Shown: piece after piece, positions 1-12,359 of the stretch | How positions within the stretch are numbered: position 1 is the first letter of the stretch | How the letters are laid out: each line of letters opens with the position of its first letter | Source: Vanilla planifolia | Taxonomy: Eukaryota; Streptophyta; Magnoliopsida; Asparagales; Orchidaceae | DNA: 64,000 bases | NCBI GenBank assembly: GCA_023846275.1 | Contig: CM043869.1 | Span: forward strand, 32,556,737 to 32,620,736 | Reading direction: 5' to 3' | Notes under the pieces: model-generated | What the model saw: only the letters and a program-made list of their open reading frames with translations | The model's database searches: none | Told to the model about the DNA's origin: nothing | Program-made: the position numbers and the translations under genes

Positions 1-59
1 ACAACATCAACTGAATAAAATTCTAAAGAACTAGCTTAATCAAAACTTATAAAATCTTA

Positions 60-1735
60 AGTAACTTGGTCAACCTAAAGGTCTAGCCAATTTTTTTGTC
101 TTCTTAATTTCTTGGCTAAGCCTAGCACATCTCTAAATTATAAAAATCTTATCCTAAGCTCTCCAACCCTTTTCTCATGGTCTTAGCTAAGAGCATAATT
201 ATCCAAAGCTTAATTTACAATGTGCATAAAGATTCACCAATGTTATTATATCAATCCATCCTTACGACCTTCTATTATGATTTCTTTTTCATGCATTATT
301 TATAAATCATTAAGTTTAATTCCAAGGCTAAGCTTACCTTACATTATCTTGTTTAAGCACCCCAAGTCTTCTTTTAAAACCTATTAGGAATTAACCATAA
401 GAACTTAAAGTCTAACCTTGAACTTAGCATTACTAACCATAACCAATGTCCCTACTTTCCAATTATATCCCTACCCAATTTAGCTTACTTCATATGCACC
501 AAAATAAGTTCTTCAAAGCTTCCCAACTAGAAACCATTGGTCATACATATCCTAGAAGTCAGTTAAGTTCTCTTAAGGGTTAAACCCATGCCTTCTATGA
601 TTCAACTAAGCTATGGTTCGATGCTTCACAAGTATACCCGAGGTGAATGGATACTTTACTATAATAATCCATATAGTTTTGATTAAAATTTTAAGGTTTA
701 ATTCATGGTTCATCTTTGAGGCTAAGGTTTGATTTTCTATTGGCCATACTTTCATGCATGATTTTTCTACATAAATATACATTCACATGTCATGAAGTTA
801 AATTACATTTGTCATCTTGTTTAATTGAGATTTCTTATTTTTTATTAGTTATTAATGTAATTTGTGTAGAGCTAATGTATAAGATGAAGGTGAATTGTGT
901 CATAAATATGGCTAAAACTAATTAGGGTCACTAATTGTTTTACCCAAGAAACTTGGTCAACCTAAGAGCATAGCCAATATTTTTATCTTCTTAGTTCCTT
1001 GGCTAAGCCTAACACATTTCTAAATCATAAGTCTTATTCCAAACTCTTCAACTCCTTTCCCATGGTGTTAGCCAAGAGTATAATTATCCAAAGTTTAGTT
1101 TACAATTTGCATAAAGATTCATCGATGTTATTACCTTAATCCATCTTTAGGATTTTCTATTATGGTTTTCTTTACATTAATTATTTATAGCCATTAAGCC
1201 TAATTTCATGACTAAGTTTACCTTACATAGTTCTATTTAAGCATCTCCAAATCTTCTTTGTAAACCTCATTTGAAATTAATCATAAGAACTTAAAGTCTA
1301 ACCTTAAACTTAATACTATTAACCATAACCAATGTCATCACTTTAAAATTATTTCCCTACTTAATTTAGTCTTCTTATGTACCAAAACATGCCCTTCAAA
1401 GCTTTACAACTAGAAACCATTTGTCATACATATCTTAGAAGTCATTTGAGTTCTCTTAAGGGTTTAATCCATACCTCTCATGATTCAACCAAGCCATGGT
1501 TTGATGCTTCTCAAGCATACCTATGACAAAGGAATACTTAGTTGCAATAATCTATACAATGTTTACTAAATTTTCAAGGTTTAATTTGTGATTCATCTTT
1601 TACACTAAGGTTTAAGTTGTCTACATAACATTTGGCATACTTCCATGCATAATTTTGTGACACAAATATATATGGGTTATTGATGTAATCTGTGTTGAGC
1701 TAATGCAAAAAAGAAGAGTGAATTACGCTTTTAAA
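60..1735. repeat. Diverged tandem duplication, two units of about 0.8-0.85 kb
   Basis: Two head-to-tail copies can be aligned by eye: roughly 60-905 and 947-1735. Both open with AACTTGGTCAACCTAA (from 63 and from 950, offset 887). Both continue through shared blocks such as CTTGGCTAAGCCTA, ATAATTATCCAAAG and GCATAAAGATTCA, and close with matching GAGCTAATG...GTGAATT blocks (890 and 1719). The offset shrinks from 887 to 829, so one copy carries an indel near its end. Identity looks like about three quarters. No coding potential is visible. It could be part of a satellite or a duplicated LTR segment; the left edge lies close to the window boundary, so a further copy may lie outside. Confidence 0.8.
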
Positions 1736-1894
1736 TAATAAAAAATTTTCTTTTATTAAATCTTAATTTCTCTTAGAATAATTATTTTAAAAATATTATT
1801 AAGCTTTGTAAAAGTAGTTGTATTATAGAAAAATTTAAGTACATAAAAAGAGTTTTTTAAGTATTACATCCACCCTAAGCTAAATAGCCAGAAA

Positions 1895-2130
1895 ATACTA
1901 AACATCAACTTAATAAAAGTTTATATCATTGACTTAATCAAAGCCTATAACACTAGCTTAATAAAAACCTATAACTTCTTCTTGATAAATGTTAATAACA
2001 TTGGGTTAATAAAAACCTATAACTAATGTAATAAAAATCAACACATTAGTTTTAATGAAAGCCTATAATCAGCCTAATATAAGTCAACACATTAACTCAT
2101 TAAAATTTACAACTTAATAAAAGCTAATAA
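1895..2130. repeat. Degenerate minisatellite, unit about 30 bp
   Basis: The core TTAATAAAAACCTATAAC recurs several times in variant form (for example near 1908, 1940, 1962, 2011, 2050), separated by variable spacers. Bases 1-58 of the window carry a related stretch (ACATCAACT, CTTAATCAAAACTTATAA). The minisatellite-like sequence therefore occurs on both sides of the 60-1735 duplication, suggesting a larger repeated block. Confidence 0.5.
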
Positions 2131-5100
2131 AAAAAATAAATATCTCAATATATGATAAATAACAAAGTAAAAACTCAATACAATAATTTTTATAACTAAT
2201 GAATAATTAAGTAAAAGGTACACTACTTGAATCATGGCAAGATAAGTAATGAATTGTAATGTTCATATAAGAGAGAATATAATAAGTATAACTTTAAATT
2301 ACAGAATACATTTTCACTTGAAGATGAAAAGAAAAATTTAGATGATTAGTGTTCCAAGATAAGTGCAATGGCTTTTCCCTCTCCTTTTCTTAAAATTGAT
2401 GAATCCAATTAAGCTTTCTCATAATAGATTTTTCAATTAATCAATAGTCTTTTGTATCATGATTAGATTTCTTTATATACTCTTAAGAATACTCTTAAAT
2501 GACTCCAAAATTCTCTCAAATTATTATGTCACAAACTAATCAAACTAGTCATTATTCACATCCTAAATTGAATATATCATACAATATAATAGATTGTACA
2601 AATACAATGCATCACTATTAGAATTACATAAGAAATAACTACAATCCAAAAAGTTTATTTTCACTATAAAAAATGGATCATATAGCTTATCATTATAACT
2701 AGAATAAAACAATGTAAATCTAAATTCTAAGCACACAAAAAAATATAGTATAATGTAAGATCGTACACAAAACTAGGTCCTACGACAAACACATCTATGC
2801 AAATCATAAAATATAATATTTGTACAATAAATGGATTTCACAACCATGATGTAAATCTACCCAATATATGACTTAGTCTCAATACTAAGCACTTGAGCGA
2901 AATAGTATCGTACTAATATGAAGGTAGTTCATATAGGTTTGATGAAATTTGTATGTTCATAGCTTAAGTTCAAAACTCTCACTTAAAAGATAAATGAATT
3001 ATAAAATTATAATAAATATTTTTATATTACATAAAAACCATCAACTCCTTATATCCCTTAGGTGATAAACTTATACTATATGAATCTTATATTAGCATAA
3101 TAATACAAGAAATTCTAATTTCTCTCATCACTAAGTTTGATCCCTTATTTAATCCTCCAAATTGATGTATTATACTTGTATGAAAGATAATATCATATTG
3201 TACAAAAATCAAGCACACTAAACCTCAAATCAAACTTCTCGAATAAATGGTGAGTGTATTGTATAATAAGGATTTTATATTGTTATAAAAAGTTTAAAAT
3301 AACATATTACTCAAGATAGCCCTTCGCTAATGCATTATTTAATTCAAATATAAACTAATTGTAATCAATGATCATTTCATCTACATATATGGTTAGTTCA
3401 GTTAATTTAAATCATTTTCAAATCTAACTTGATTTAGTGTTAATACATAATATTACTCACCATGAATGCAATAACCTAAGTTGTATAATATATGTAAAAT
3501 AAGATGAAATATATATCTTAAGTAAAGTTTTATAAGTCTTAATATTCTAATTATTAAAATAAAGATACTAAATAAAAGTCTTTTTATATGTTGCTCAAGT
3601 TTATGCTTTCTCTAGTTCTAGTTATGATTAGCATGTAAACATCTTCATTAAGCTTCTTGAGTCAATTAACCAAACTCTTCACAAGAATAACCTAAGTTCT
3701 TTAAGTTGTATGATCTAAAATCAATCCTTAAGAAAAATATTAGTAAGCATAATATAATAGTTTTTTGTCAACAAATAAATGATGTAATGATTAAGGGCTA
3801 CAATAATACTTTAGTTTTTAGACTCAAAATATTAATTTTTTTAGTTAAATATGACCATACATGTAAGATGAGGACCATCATTCTATACAAAACACCTTAT
3901 CTTTTATATTTAGCTTAATTATCATTTTATATCTCTCAAGTATGATAAGGGTCATATAATATGATGACAAACATCTTTTGTATGAAGACATTGATTCTTT
4001 TGACAATAGAATACATAACACAATCATACTATCTCAAAAATAGATATCAAATTGTATGAGGTACTTAAGTTTTACAATATTGACTACTCACTCTTTATTA
4101 AATAAGTTTATCATACTTGTATGATGTAGAATATCATATTATAAGAATATTGATAGTTCATTAATTCTCAAGTTCATACAAATGTCATATTGTATGAATA
4201 ATTTAACACTTTTACTTAATACTTAGATTACAGACAATGATGACTTGTCCAATTAGTTAAATGAACAAACATTACTACACAGTAAACTTATCGATTTAGA
4301 TTTAAACTTAATTCTAGCATAACCTATGATGCTTTTAATTCATTTTTTATGTATTTATAGGTTAAACTTACAAAACCTTACAAACTAATGATAAAAGAAT
4401 AAAGAATTAATTATGCATGAATATAGATCATGAGATGTATGAAATATTAAAGTAATGCTTGAACCTAAGTGCCACATGATTCTTAATATAAGATTTGACA
4501 ATCTAACCAAGAAAAGTGAATTAAGATATGTTCTAAATAGAAGCCACCACTACAAGAGCAATGTCCACATTGCTCATTTATGTAAAAGTTGAGCCATCAA
4601 AGTCCTAGACTATTTTTTATTAATATTGTTCATCACATTCTCATAACATGCATTAATAAGCACAAAATATGTGATTTTTTATCGTCAAACCACCAAAGTT
4701 TATTGGGTAAATTGTGACGAAATGTCCACTGAGATTCCTTAAGAAGGCATGGTCATTTCAAGGGCACTGGACTGTATGGAAGTGGATTCAATGTAGAGTG
4801 ACCATAAAAAGAAGAGTTTTAAGATTGTGTGGGAGTTCAAAATATTCACAAAATTTTACCTAAATGTGAGAAAAGGAGAAAAAAGAAGAGTGAAGATGAG
4901 GTGTGGGTATAGATTTGGAAGGAAATCAATGAGTAACCATGTAAGAGAATCAATAAAGTTTCTAGGAAAGCATTGTAGCATGGAAGTACTATAGTAGAAA
5001 AAAGGATTTATGTCAATATAATGCATATAATTTGAGATCTATTCAAGGCAAGGCCATTATGAAATGAAATTGAAGTAAGCAAGCTATGACAAACTTTTCA

Positions 5101-6799
5101 CTGGACTTTCCAAGATTTTGGTGCCATGCCAACTAGTTTCTTTAAAAAAATTTTTATAAACTTGGAAACATGTGAATAATCTTTCTAGAATAAATGGTAG
5201 CATATTTTTAAATTAAATTGTTTTTCACATAAATATTTACAAACAAAAATAGTCATTATGAAAGCTAATAAAATATTTTTCAAAAAGTTTAACACTTTAA
5301 AAACAAAGCTTTAAAATCCACAAGTCACCAACATTTCCTTACAAGTAAATAAGAACCATGCAACTCATTATTACATGAATTTTTCTCCCAAGCATAAAAT
5401 AAACTAAAAAATTTACATCTAATGATCCAAAATCTTCTAACTAGCATCATCCATGGTCTAACTCTTAATGTTCCCTTGTAGCCCTATGTGGTGCCTTATT
5501 TTGCCTTATAAATGTTAGGCCAAAATAAGCAAGAGCTAAGAATCAATGACTTTGTGGAAAAACATATATATATATATATATATGGAAAAATATTGGATAA
5601 CCACATGCATGATCATTAAAGATAATCAATGAAATAAGAGCATGTGAATGACAATATATGAAAAAAGTGGGTAAAATGTAATAACATTTCAAGTAAGCTT
5701 ATTCATGCTTGTCAATTTCAACGTTTTATTTATTTGCTCATTACCTTTATCATTTATCTTCTTTAGGGTTTTTTAGGTAAGGCTTACTTCATTATGATTA
5801 AGTATGTTTAAAATAATATTATTTTAACTTAAATAGCCTGGATAAAATGATTCTTTTGGCTCATCTTTGTATTTTTATTCCAAAATGCATTGTTGCCATT
5901 TTAGACAACCATTCATATATCATTTTTTAAACGTATTCTTACTTTTACCAAATCCTCTTTTTTTATTTATTTCTTTTTAATTTTTTCTCAAGTTTCTAAT
6001 TTCTTTCCTTTTTTACTACCATTATAATGGGAAGTTTACTCATTTCATCATGAAAGAAATGCACATAAAAAAATCATGTCTAGCATGCTTAAGATTCATG
6101 AGAAATACAAACATGTATAAATATCATTTTAAAGCCAACATGATCAATCATCTTCAAGGTATCATGCAAGACCATCGCTTAAGTTCTTATTCATTGATCA
6201 TGCAACAAACATCAAACCTCAAACATCAAACATGAGCATAACATCTTCAATTCAACATTTCTTAATTATTATGGCCACTAGTCTATATTGAACAAAACAT
6301 CAAATAGAGACACATAGCTCAAGTTTTCTTACCTCTTAATCGAAGTAGTAGTCTCTTCAAGGACTTAGTTTTTTGTGCAACTCCTCAATACTACAATACT
6401 TATAACTAGAATCCTCTTAGTTTTGACCTTACCATGTGCCTAACTTTTCTTTCAAAAGCTTGAAGCATTTCTTTCCTCTCCTTTCTTCACTTTGCACACT
6501 TGGATAAAACTAAATGAATCAACTTTTTCAAATAAAAATCCTTTCAAACTCGCTCTCAATAACTTTTTTTCATTCTTCACAATTCCACCTCCACCAATGA
6601 TTGCATCCAATCAACTTAATGTTTCTTCACCACTGTTTCCATCTTAACATTAACAATTTCCCATTGATTGATCGATCTTGCACCAAAAGAAATAATCATT
6701 CACTACCTTGGGACAATTAGTTTTCTCGTGGGATGGCTCATCATGTTCATATCAATCTATTATCCACCTTTATATCTAGCATTGGCTCGGCCTTATACA
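2131..6799. other. AT-rich intergenic DNA, no gene recognised
   Basis: Very AT-rich DNA with short chance ORFs only. It contains a (TA)n tract at about 5564-5583. At 3171-3203 and 4111-4143 it carries variants of an ACTTGTATGA...ATATCATATT motif that recurs elsewhere in the window and resembles part of the LTR relic at 16.6 kb. I see no splice-consistent coding sequence and no RNA gene. Confidence 0.6.
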
Positions 6800-7656
6800 A
6801 CAACTTAATTCTATCATATCTTTTTACTTGTATAATCACCTTATTAATAATAGTCTAATATAGTTATAGCACTTATGTACTAATCATATCCGATGGTGAT
6901 CTAATGCATTATACTTTCTTAATTTATCATGCTAGTATGACTGACTTAATCATACAATAATATTCATTTTGTCTATCTAAGTTGATAAATTTTTTATTTT
7001 CAATTTTATTGCACTTGTACAAAGTGAGTTATGTATTTTTCTAACAATGTATTACTCCATCAACTACTAGAAATCATATATTTTTATACTTATACTATAA
7101 AAAGTAGTACTTGTACAATCATTAGTTGACTTACAAATACATTCACATTATACTTAGCTTTAATTTTTCTTGCATGATTATGCAATTTAATATCCTTTAC
7201 TATATTGTACATTCCATATTCTCCTTCCTAAACCCACCTTATCATAGTTATAGTTTGTACATTAATATCCTTATTAAGAGTTTGTTCACATTGCTTTGTT
7301 GATTATTCTATTCCTTAATTCATTTAAGTGTATGATCCATTGTTATTGTAATATATGACACAATTTTTCCTCTTCCCTCAACCTTTTTGACTTATCCAAC
7401 TTACCATGCAATGCTTTGTTTGTCACTTTGTTGTACTGATAATTCTCAACTTTGTACCCTACAAACTTCATCAATTTTCATGTAGTTAGTTTTTCCTTAT
7501 ATTGTATTATACGATTTGATTTATTGTATTGTATGTTAAATTAAAAAAATTACACATTAATTAGAACATTATAGAAAAATTTAGAAAATTTTCAAAATTG
7601 AAAATCCCTCAAATTATATTTGGAATATTTTTATTTACAAGATTTAAGGATGTTAT
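6800..7656 (-). repeat. LTR relic, probable 3' LTR of the minus-strand gypsy element
   Basis: This segment matches 16,440-17,305 in the same orientation. Shared blocks include TTTGTTCACATTGCTTT, ACACATTAATTAG/GCACATTAATTAG and AATATTTTTATTTA(C/T)AAGATTT. On the minus strand the LTR would start near TATAACATCCTTAAATC, a decayed form of the TGTAACACCCC-like start common in plant Ty3/gypsy LTRs. It begins directly after the pol relic whose C-terminal end is at about 7.67 kb, which is where a 3' LTR belongs. The far end (about 6.80 kb) is only approximate. Confidence 0.7.
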
Positions 7657-7669
7657 AATTCCTTCCTTA

Positions 7670-10010
7670 CGAAAAGTTTTTCCTCAAAATTTAGAACATG
7701 AGGAGTACATTCTCAACATTTCTTATGTGGCTTCTCACTTCTTTTGGATTATTATATGACCTTCACCATGGTTTTGGTTTATTCCCAAATTTATTTACTT
7801 CTTTGGCCAAGATCTTTATCAAACCTTCTTCATATGTACGTTTAGGTTGCATATCATACACATTTTAGACCACATCTAGTATATGAGTTAAATCCTCCAT
7901 ATACCTTCTAAAAGATGAGCTATTGATATTAAGTATTCTTGCAAGTTTATGGTTAATACATCTTTATAAGAAACTTACCTACCTTTCTAATAACTTGGAA
8001 ATGTCCAATAAGTCTTGATTTGAGTGCAGCTCCTTGGAGAAATCTAGTAACTCCCTTCATAGGAATTATTTTGATGAATACTTGGTCTCTGTCTTAGAAC
8101 TCAACTTTTTTATGCTTGGAGTCAAAATATTTGTTTTATCAATCATGAACCTTTAATATATTCTCTTTTATCCTTTTTATCATATCAATTGTTTCAATAA
8201 TCAGATCTAGCCCAACTAATAATCTCTTATCATCTTCATACCAATAAAAAGGTTCTTGGCACTTTTATATGTTTAAAGTTTCAAAGGGTGCCATTTCTAT
8301 GCTTGCTTGATAATTATTATTATAAGAAAATTTAAGTAAAGAAAACTATACATCCTAATTTCCCCCAAAGCCCAAAATGCATAACCTTAACATATCTTCA
8401 AAAGTTATAATAGTTTTCTCAATTTGCCCATATCTTTGTAGGAGAAAAGTAATAATAAACTTTAGTTGTGTGCTAAAAAATTCTTGTAGTATTTTTCAAA
8501 ATTGAGAAGTAACTTAGAGTCCCTATTTAATATTATTATTTTTGGCACTCCAACTATATTATCTAATCTAAATATACAAATTGCACCAATTTCTCTAACA
8601 TACACCTAGTTTTAATGGGTAAGAATTATTTTGATTTGATTAATCAATCTTTTACAACCTATATGGAATCTTTTCTTTGAGTCATTTTAACTAAGCCAAA
8701 CATAAAGTCCAAGGAGATTCCCTCCTACATCCAAAAGATGTTAAGATGTGATTGTAAAGTTTTACTTGATTCATAATACTCATTAACCTATTGGCATATC
8801 AAACATCTTTTCACCATATCTTAAATACCCTTCCTCAACCTTGGCCACCAAAATTTAGTCTTCATGTCATGATACATCTGGGTAATGCTTAGTGTAATTA
8901 TTCTAGACCCAATGAGCTTCTTGTAATAGTATTTATCTTGTTTCATTTTCATTAGAAATGCATAATCTATTTCTATAATATATAAGACCAGCCTCTTGAT
9001 TAACATGGAAGTCAAATTCTTATCCCTTCAATGTTTTAGCATTTATCTTCCATAACTTCTCGTCTTAATCTAGGAATTCCTTTAGGTCTTTAGGCCATTC
9101 TACTAATTTGACCACTTCATTAAAATTTCTTATATTTCCATCAATATGCCATTAAGATGTATTGTACTCATTTCACTATATAATTGAAATTCTACACGTT
9201 TACAAATACAATTGGTAAACTTGTCCTTCGCCTTAAGGCATCCACCATTATGTTGGGCTTTAATAGATTATTTATAATTTTGATATCAAAAATTTTCATC
9301 AATTTCAACTAGCATTTTTGCCTTAGATTTAACTTTTTATATGTGAAGTTATATTGTAAACTCTAATTTACTCTATATATTTAAACCAAAGATTATCGCT
9401 ACTAACTCCAAATCATGCATTAGATAATTCTTTTCATGAGTCCTGAGATGTCAAGAACCATATGCTACAACCTTCTCATTTTGCATTGAAACTGGACCCA
9501 ATCCTTGTAACAATGATTTGTATGCACTTGGAACTCCTCATCTAGAATTGGTGAGGTCAACATTGGTGTGATTATTAACTTACACTTTAATATTTGGAAA
9601 CTACTTTGGATTATTGATCCTAGATGAAAGGGATTGCTTTTTGTGTAAGTTTTTAAGGGTGAAGCAATTTGGTACTTTAACAAACTTATGACAATAACCA
9701 GCTATGCATAAGAAAATTTACACATCGATGAACGACCACACTATTAGTGTTGTTACTTTTTTCTATTCACTTCTACACTACTGGCATTTATGATATGCTC
9801 CAAAAATTACATGCTCTTTAACCAAAAGCTTCACTTTAAAAATTTAGTATATAATTATTACTCTTTCAACACATGTAAGGCCATCTTAAGGTATTTAGGA
9901 TGCTCATATTTGCTTCTAGAGTATACAAATATATCATCAATAAATATTATAATAATTTATTAAGTCAACCTTATGTTTTGATTAGTCAAGTAATAAATAT
10001 TTAGTATTAT
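7670..10010 (-). pseudogene. Ty3/gypsy (Tekay/Del-like chromovirus) pol relic: RT, RNase H, integrase, C-terminal tail
   Basis: Conceptual translation of the minus strand, with many stops and frameshifts, gives pol domains in the right order. Near 9,950-9,917 is FIDDIFVYSRSK, the reverse transcriptase catalytic FIDD box, followed by a decayed AGYxxKFVK thumb block at about 9,690. An RNase H start (ITPMLTSPILDEEFQVHT) lies at 9,640-9,480. The integrase zinc-finger end (MYHDMKTKFWWPRLRKGI) lies at 8,880-8,821, then the integrase core (SLDFMFGL, DSIWVV-like) at about 8,720-8,640. The C-terminal SPMKGV-type block is near 8,050 and the terminal chromodomain-like segment at 7,750-7,690. The upstream RT and gag regions are missing or unrecognisable beyond 10,010. 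Assignment to the Tekay/Del group rests on motif resemblance, not on a tree. Confidence 0.88.
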
Positions 10011-10817
10011 ATTCTATAGGCATGTTCAGTAGTAATCAAGTTTAGTTTTGAAGAACAAGTCCTTCACTTTTGAAGATGGTAAATTAGTAATTTTTAAACC
10101 ATCTAGAGTGTTCATCAAGCTTAATGGATTGAATAAATGCACATCAATTTAAAAAAATTGTTATAATAATGACTATTAGTTTATTAATTATTAATCATAA
10201 TGCACATCACTGCATTCGTATTACTTTCAAATCTTACTTAAATATTTTAATTATTTATATTTTCTTGATTTAGAAAATATCTATGATTCTATTTTCATTT
10301 ATTTAACTAACCCTAATCCTCACTTTTAATCACTAGTTTGTTTAAATTTGTTTTATATAATTTTTCCAAATTTCATATTAGGTTTATTATTAAATTTTTA
10401 TTAAATTAGAAAAATAAAAGCTAAAAAAATAATTCTATTAAATTTTTTATAATTAAAAAATAATATATATCATAAGCCACAACCGCAAGCATGGCTCAAG
10501 TGAAGCACTAGAACTGACCAAGCCCTAATAAGCTTAAGAAACCTTAAGTTAGGAGACCAACTAAAAGCAAGTTAGGTTAAGCTTGAACTTGGTCAAGGTG
10601 CAGTCTTAAACCCAGTTAGGGATAGATAGAGAAAGCATTGGTTCATGTAAGACTGATATAAAGTGTGTAATGGGTTAGGTAGGATCCAAAATGACAAGTT
10701 TTGATCCCATATGCATAGGAGTGGCCCAGGTGATGAAATCTCAAGCACACAAAAGAGAAGCCAACACCATGTATCAGCTCACACTATGCTCACATAGAAA
10801 GCATTATAAAATGCAAA

Positions 10818-11480
10818 ACTTTAAACACTAGCATCATGTGGGAGTAAAATATTTTCATCGATGTAGTGCCTAGTGAGTTATTTCTCACCATTGAATCATT
10901 AATTAGATGTCTTTGATTAATTTTATTATTTCAAATGATCTATCTTTGACTCAAACAGCTCAGATATCTCAATTTTGAAGCTTATAACTAGATCATTCCT
11001 ATTTTTTTAATGATTAATATCTCATCTAAAGTGATCAAATAGCCTGGATCTAATCTACTTAGATTTAATCATCTATAACTTCTCCATTATTATATTTGTT
11101 GATCAAATGATCTAATCATCTCCAATCAAATCTAATACAAAACTTTGAACCTAACATCATATGGGAGTAAAATATTTTCCCACTTCCATTGTTATTGTGT
11201 CTCGTGAGTTATTTGTCACCATTTGATCGTTAATTGGATGCCTTTGATTAATTTTGCTATTCATATGATTTTTCTTTGACTCGAATAACTCAAATCTCTC
11301 CATTTTGAATCCTATAACTGAGATCATTCTTATTTTTTTGTTGTTGAATCGAATGATTAAGATCTCATTTTAAGTGGTTGAATAGCCCATATCTAATCAC
11401 CTAGATCCAATCATCCTTAACTCAAATTTTTATATTTTTTGATCTGATAATTTAATTTTCTCTAATCAAATCTAATGGCT
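10818..11480. repeat. Tandem duplication, unit about 320 bp
   Basis: Two adjacent units align along their whole length with an offset of about 323 bp. The block GGAGTAAAATATTTTC occurs at 10,841 and at 11,164. TGAGTTATTT, TTTGATTAATTTT and AGATCATTC-like blocks follow in both, and both end in similar TCTAATCAAATCTAAT sequence. Divergence is moderate. It is probably an internal repeat of a decayed retroelement leader or LTR. Confidence 0.75.
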
Positions 11481-12157
11481 ATATTTGATCCTTCCAAATA
11501 GTTATTTTCCCTAACAGTTATTTGAGCTATTATAGAAGCTATTTGTAAGAGATTTTTTATGGTTTTGTGAGTAGCTTATAAAAATGTATTTTTGTAACTT
11601 TTTAAAGGCTATGATCAAATTTTTTCTAAAAATATTCGATTTTTATAACTAAAATAGCTAATGAACATGAACAAATCTTTAAGGTCTCAAAGAAGTGATG
11701 CATGACACTCCTCTAGTGTAAAATGTATTGACAATATTCTATGGCTTAATACTAACTACATAAAATTCTAAAGTTTTTTAGCAAGCCTAAACATTTCAAG
11801 ATTTTATTTTTTTATTTCTCTTTATTATTTGGAGATTATTATCTTATTTTTGTTCTCAAACAAGCATAGGAATTATTATATATTTTTTAATGAAATTTTT
11901 TTCTTGTTGTATTTTTTCTTTCATTTTGGGTTAGGTGCTTGACATTTATGAAGCCCAAGTTTAGTTTTATCTTGTCAAAAAAATGAGTTAGGCTTGATCC
12001 TGCAAAAGTTTTGGTTATTGTTAAAACTATAAAAGCTAATAGATTGGAGATGAGCTGTGAAGAAAAATCTCAAATTATAATAATGTTATTTTTCTCTACC
12101 TTAATTGAGAGTGGATGTAGGTTTAAATCATCAAAAAATTTTGGTGTACTTCTCTAA

Positions 12158-12226
12158 TTTTTATTTTTATTTTAGAAATAAAAATAAAAATAAAAAATTC
12201 TTAATTTCTTATAATTAAGAAATTAG
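12158..12226. repeat. Two adjacent short inverted repeats
   Basis: The first is an A/T palindrome: TTTTTATTTTTATTTT paired with AAATAAAAATAAAAA around 12,158-12,198. Directly after it, TAATTTCTTA (12,203-12,212) pairs perfectly with TAAGAAATTA (12,217-12,226) across a 4-base loop. The structure lies about 130 bp before the first recognisable sequence of the plus-strand pol relic. Its function is unknown; the base composition is so AT-rich that chance contributes. Confidence 0.6.
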
Positions 12227-12359
12227 TCACCACTTTACCCAACCCACCACCGCTTATTCACGCCTTATTAAATGATTTTGTTTACATTTTTGTGGATGAC
12301 ATACCCAACTTTACCTCTCATGTGTGACATACATGATCAATCTACTTTTTGAAGTGAGC

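Larger units (their letters stand above)
10020..12357. other. Non-coding remnant between two gypsy pol relics
   Basis: There is no recognisable coding sequence. The segment holds the 323-bp tandem duplication and twin hairpins listed separately, and a less AT-rich patch at 10,490-10,800. Its position upstream of the plus-strand chromovirus pol suggests the decayed LTR, leader and gag of that element. I could not find a matching downstream LTR to prove this. Confidence 0.5.
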
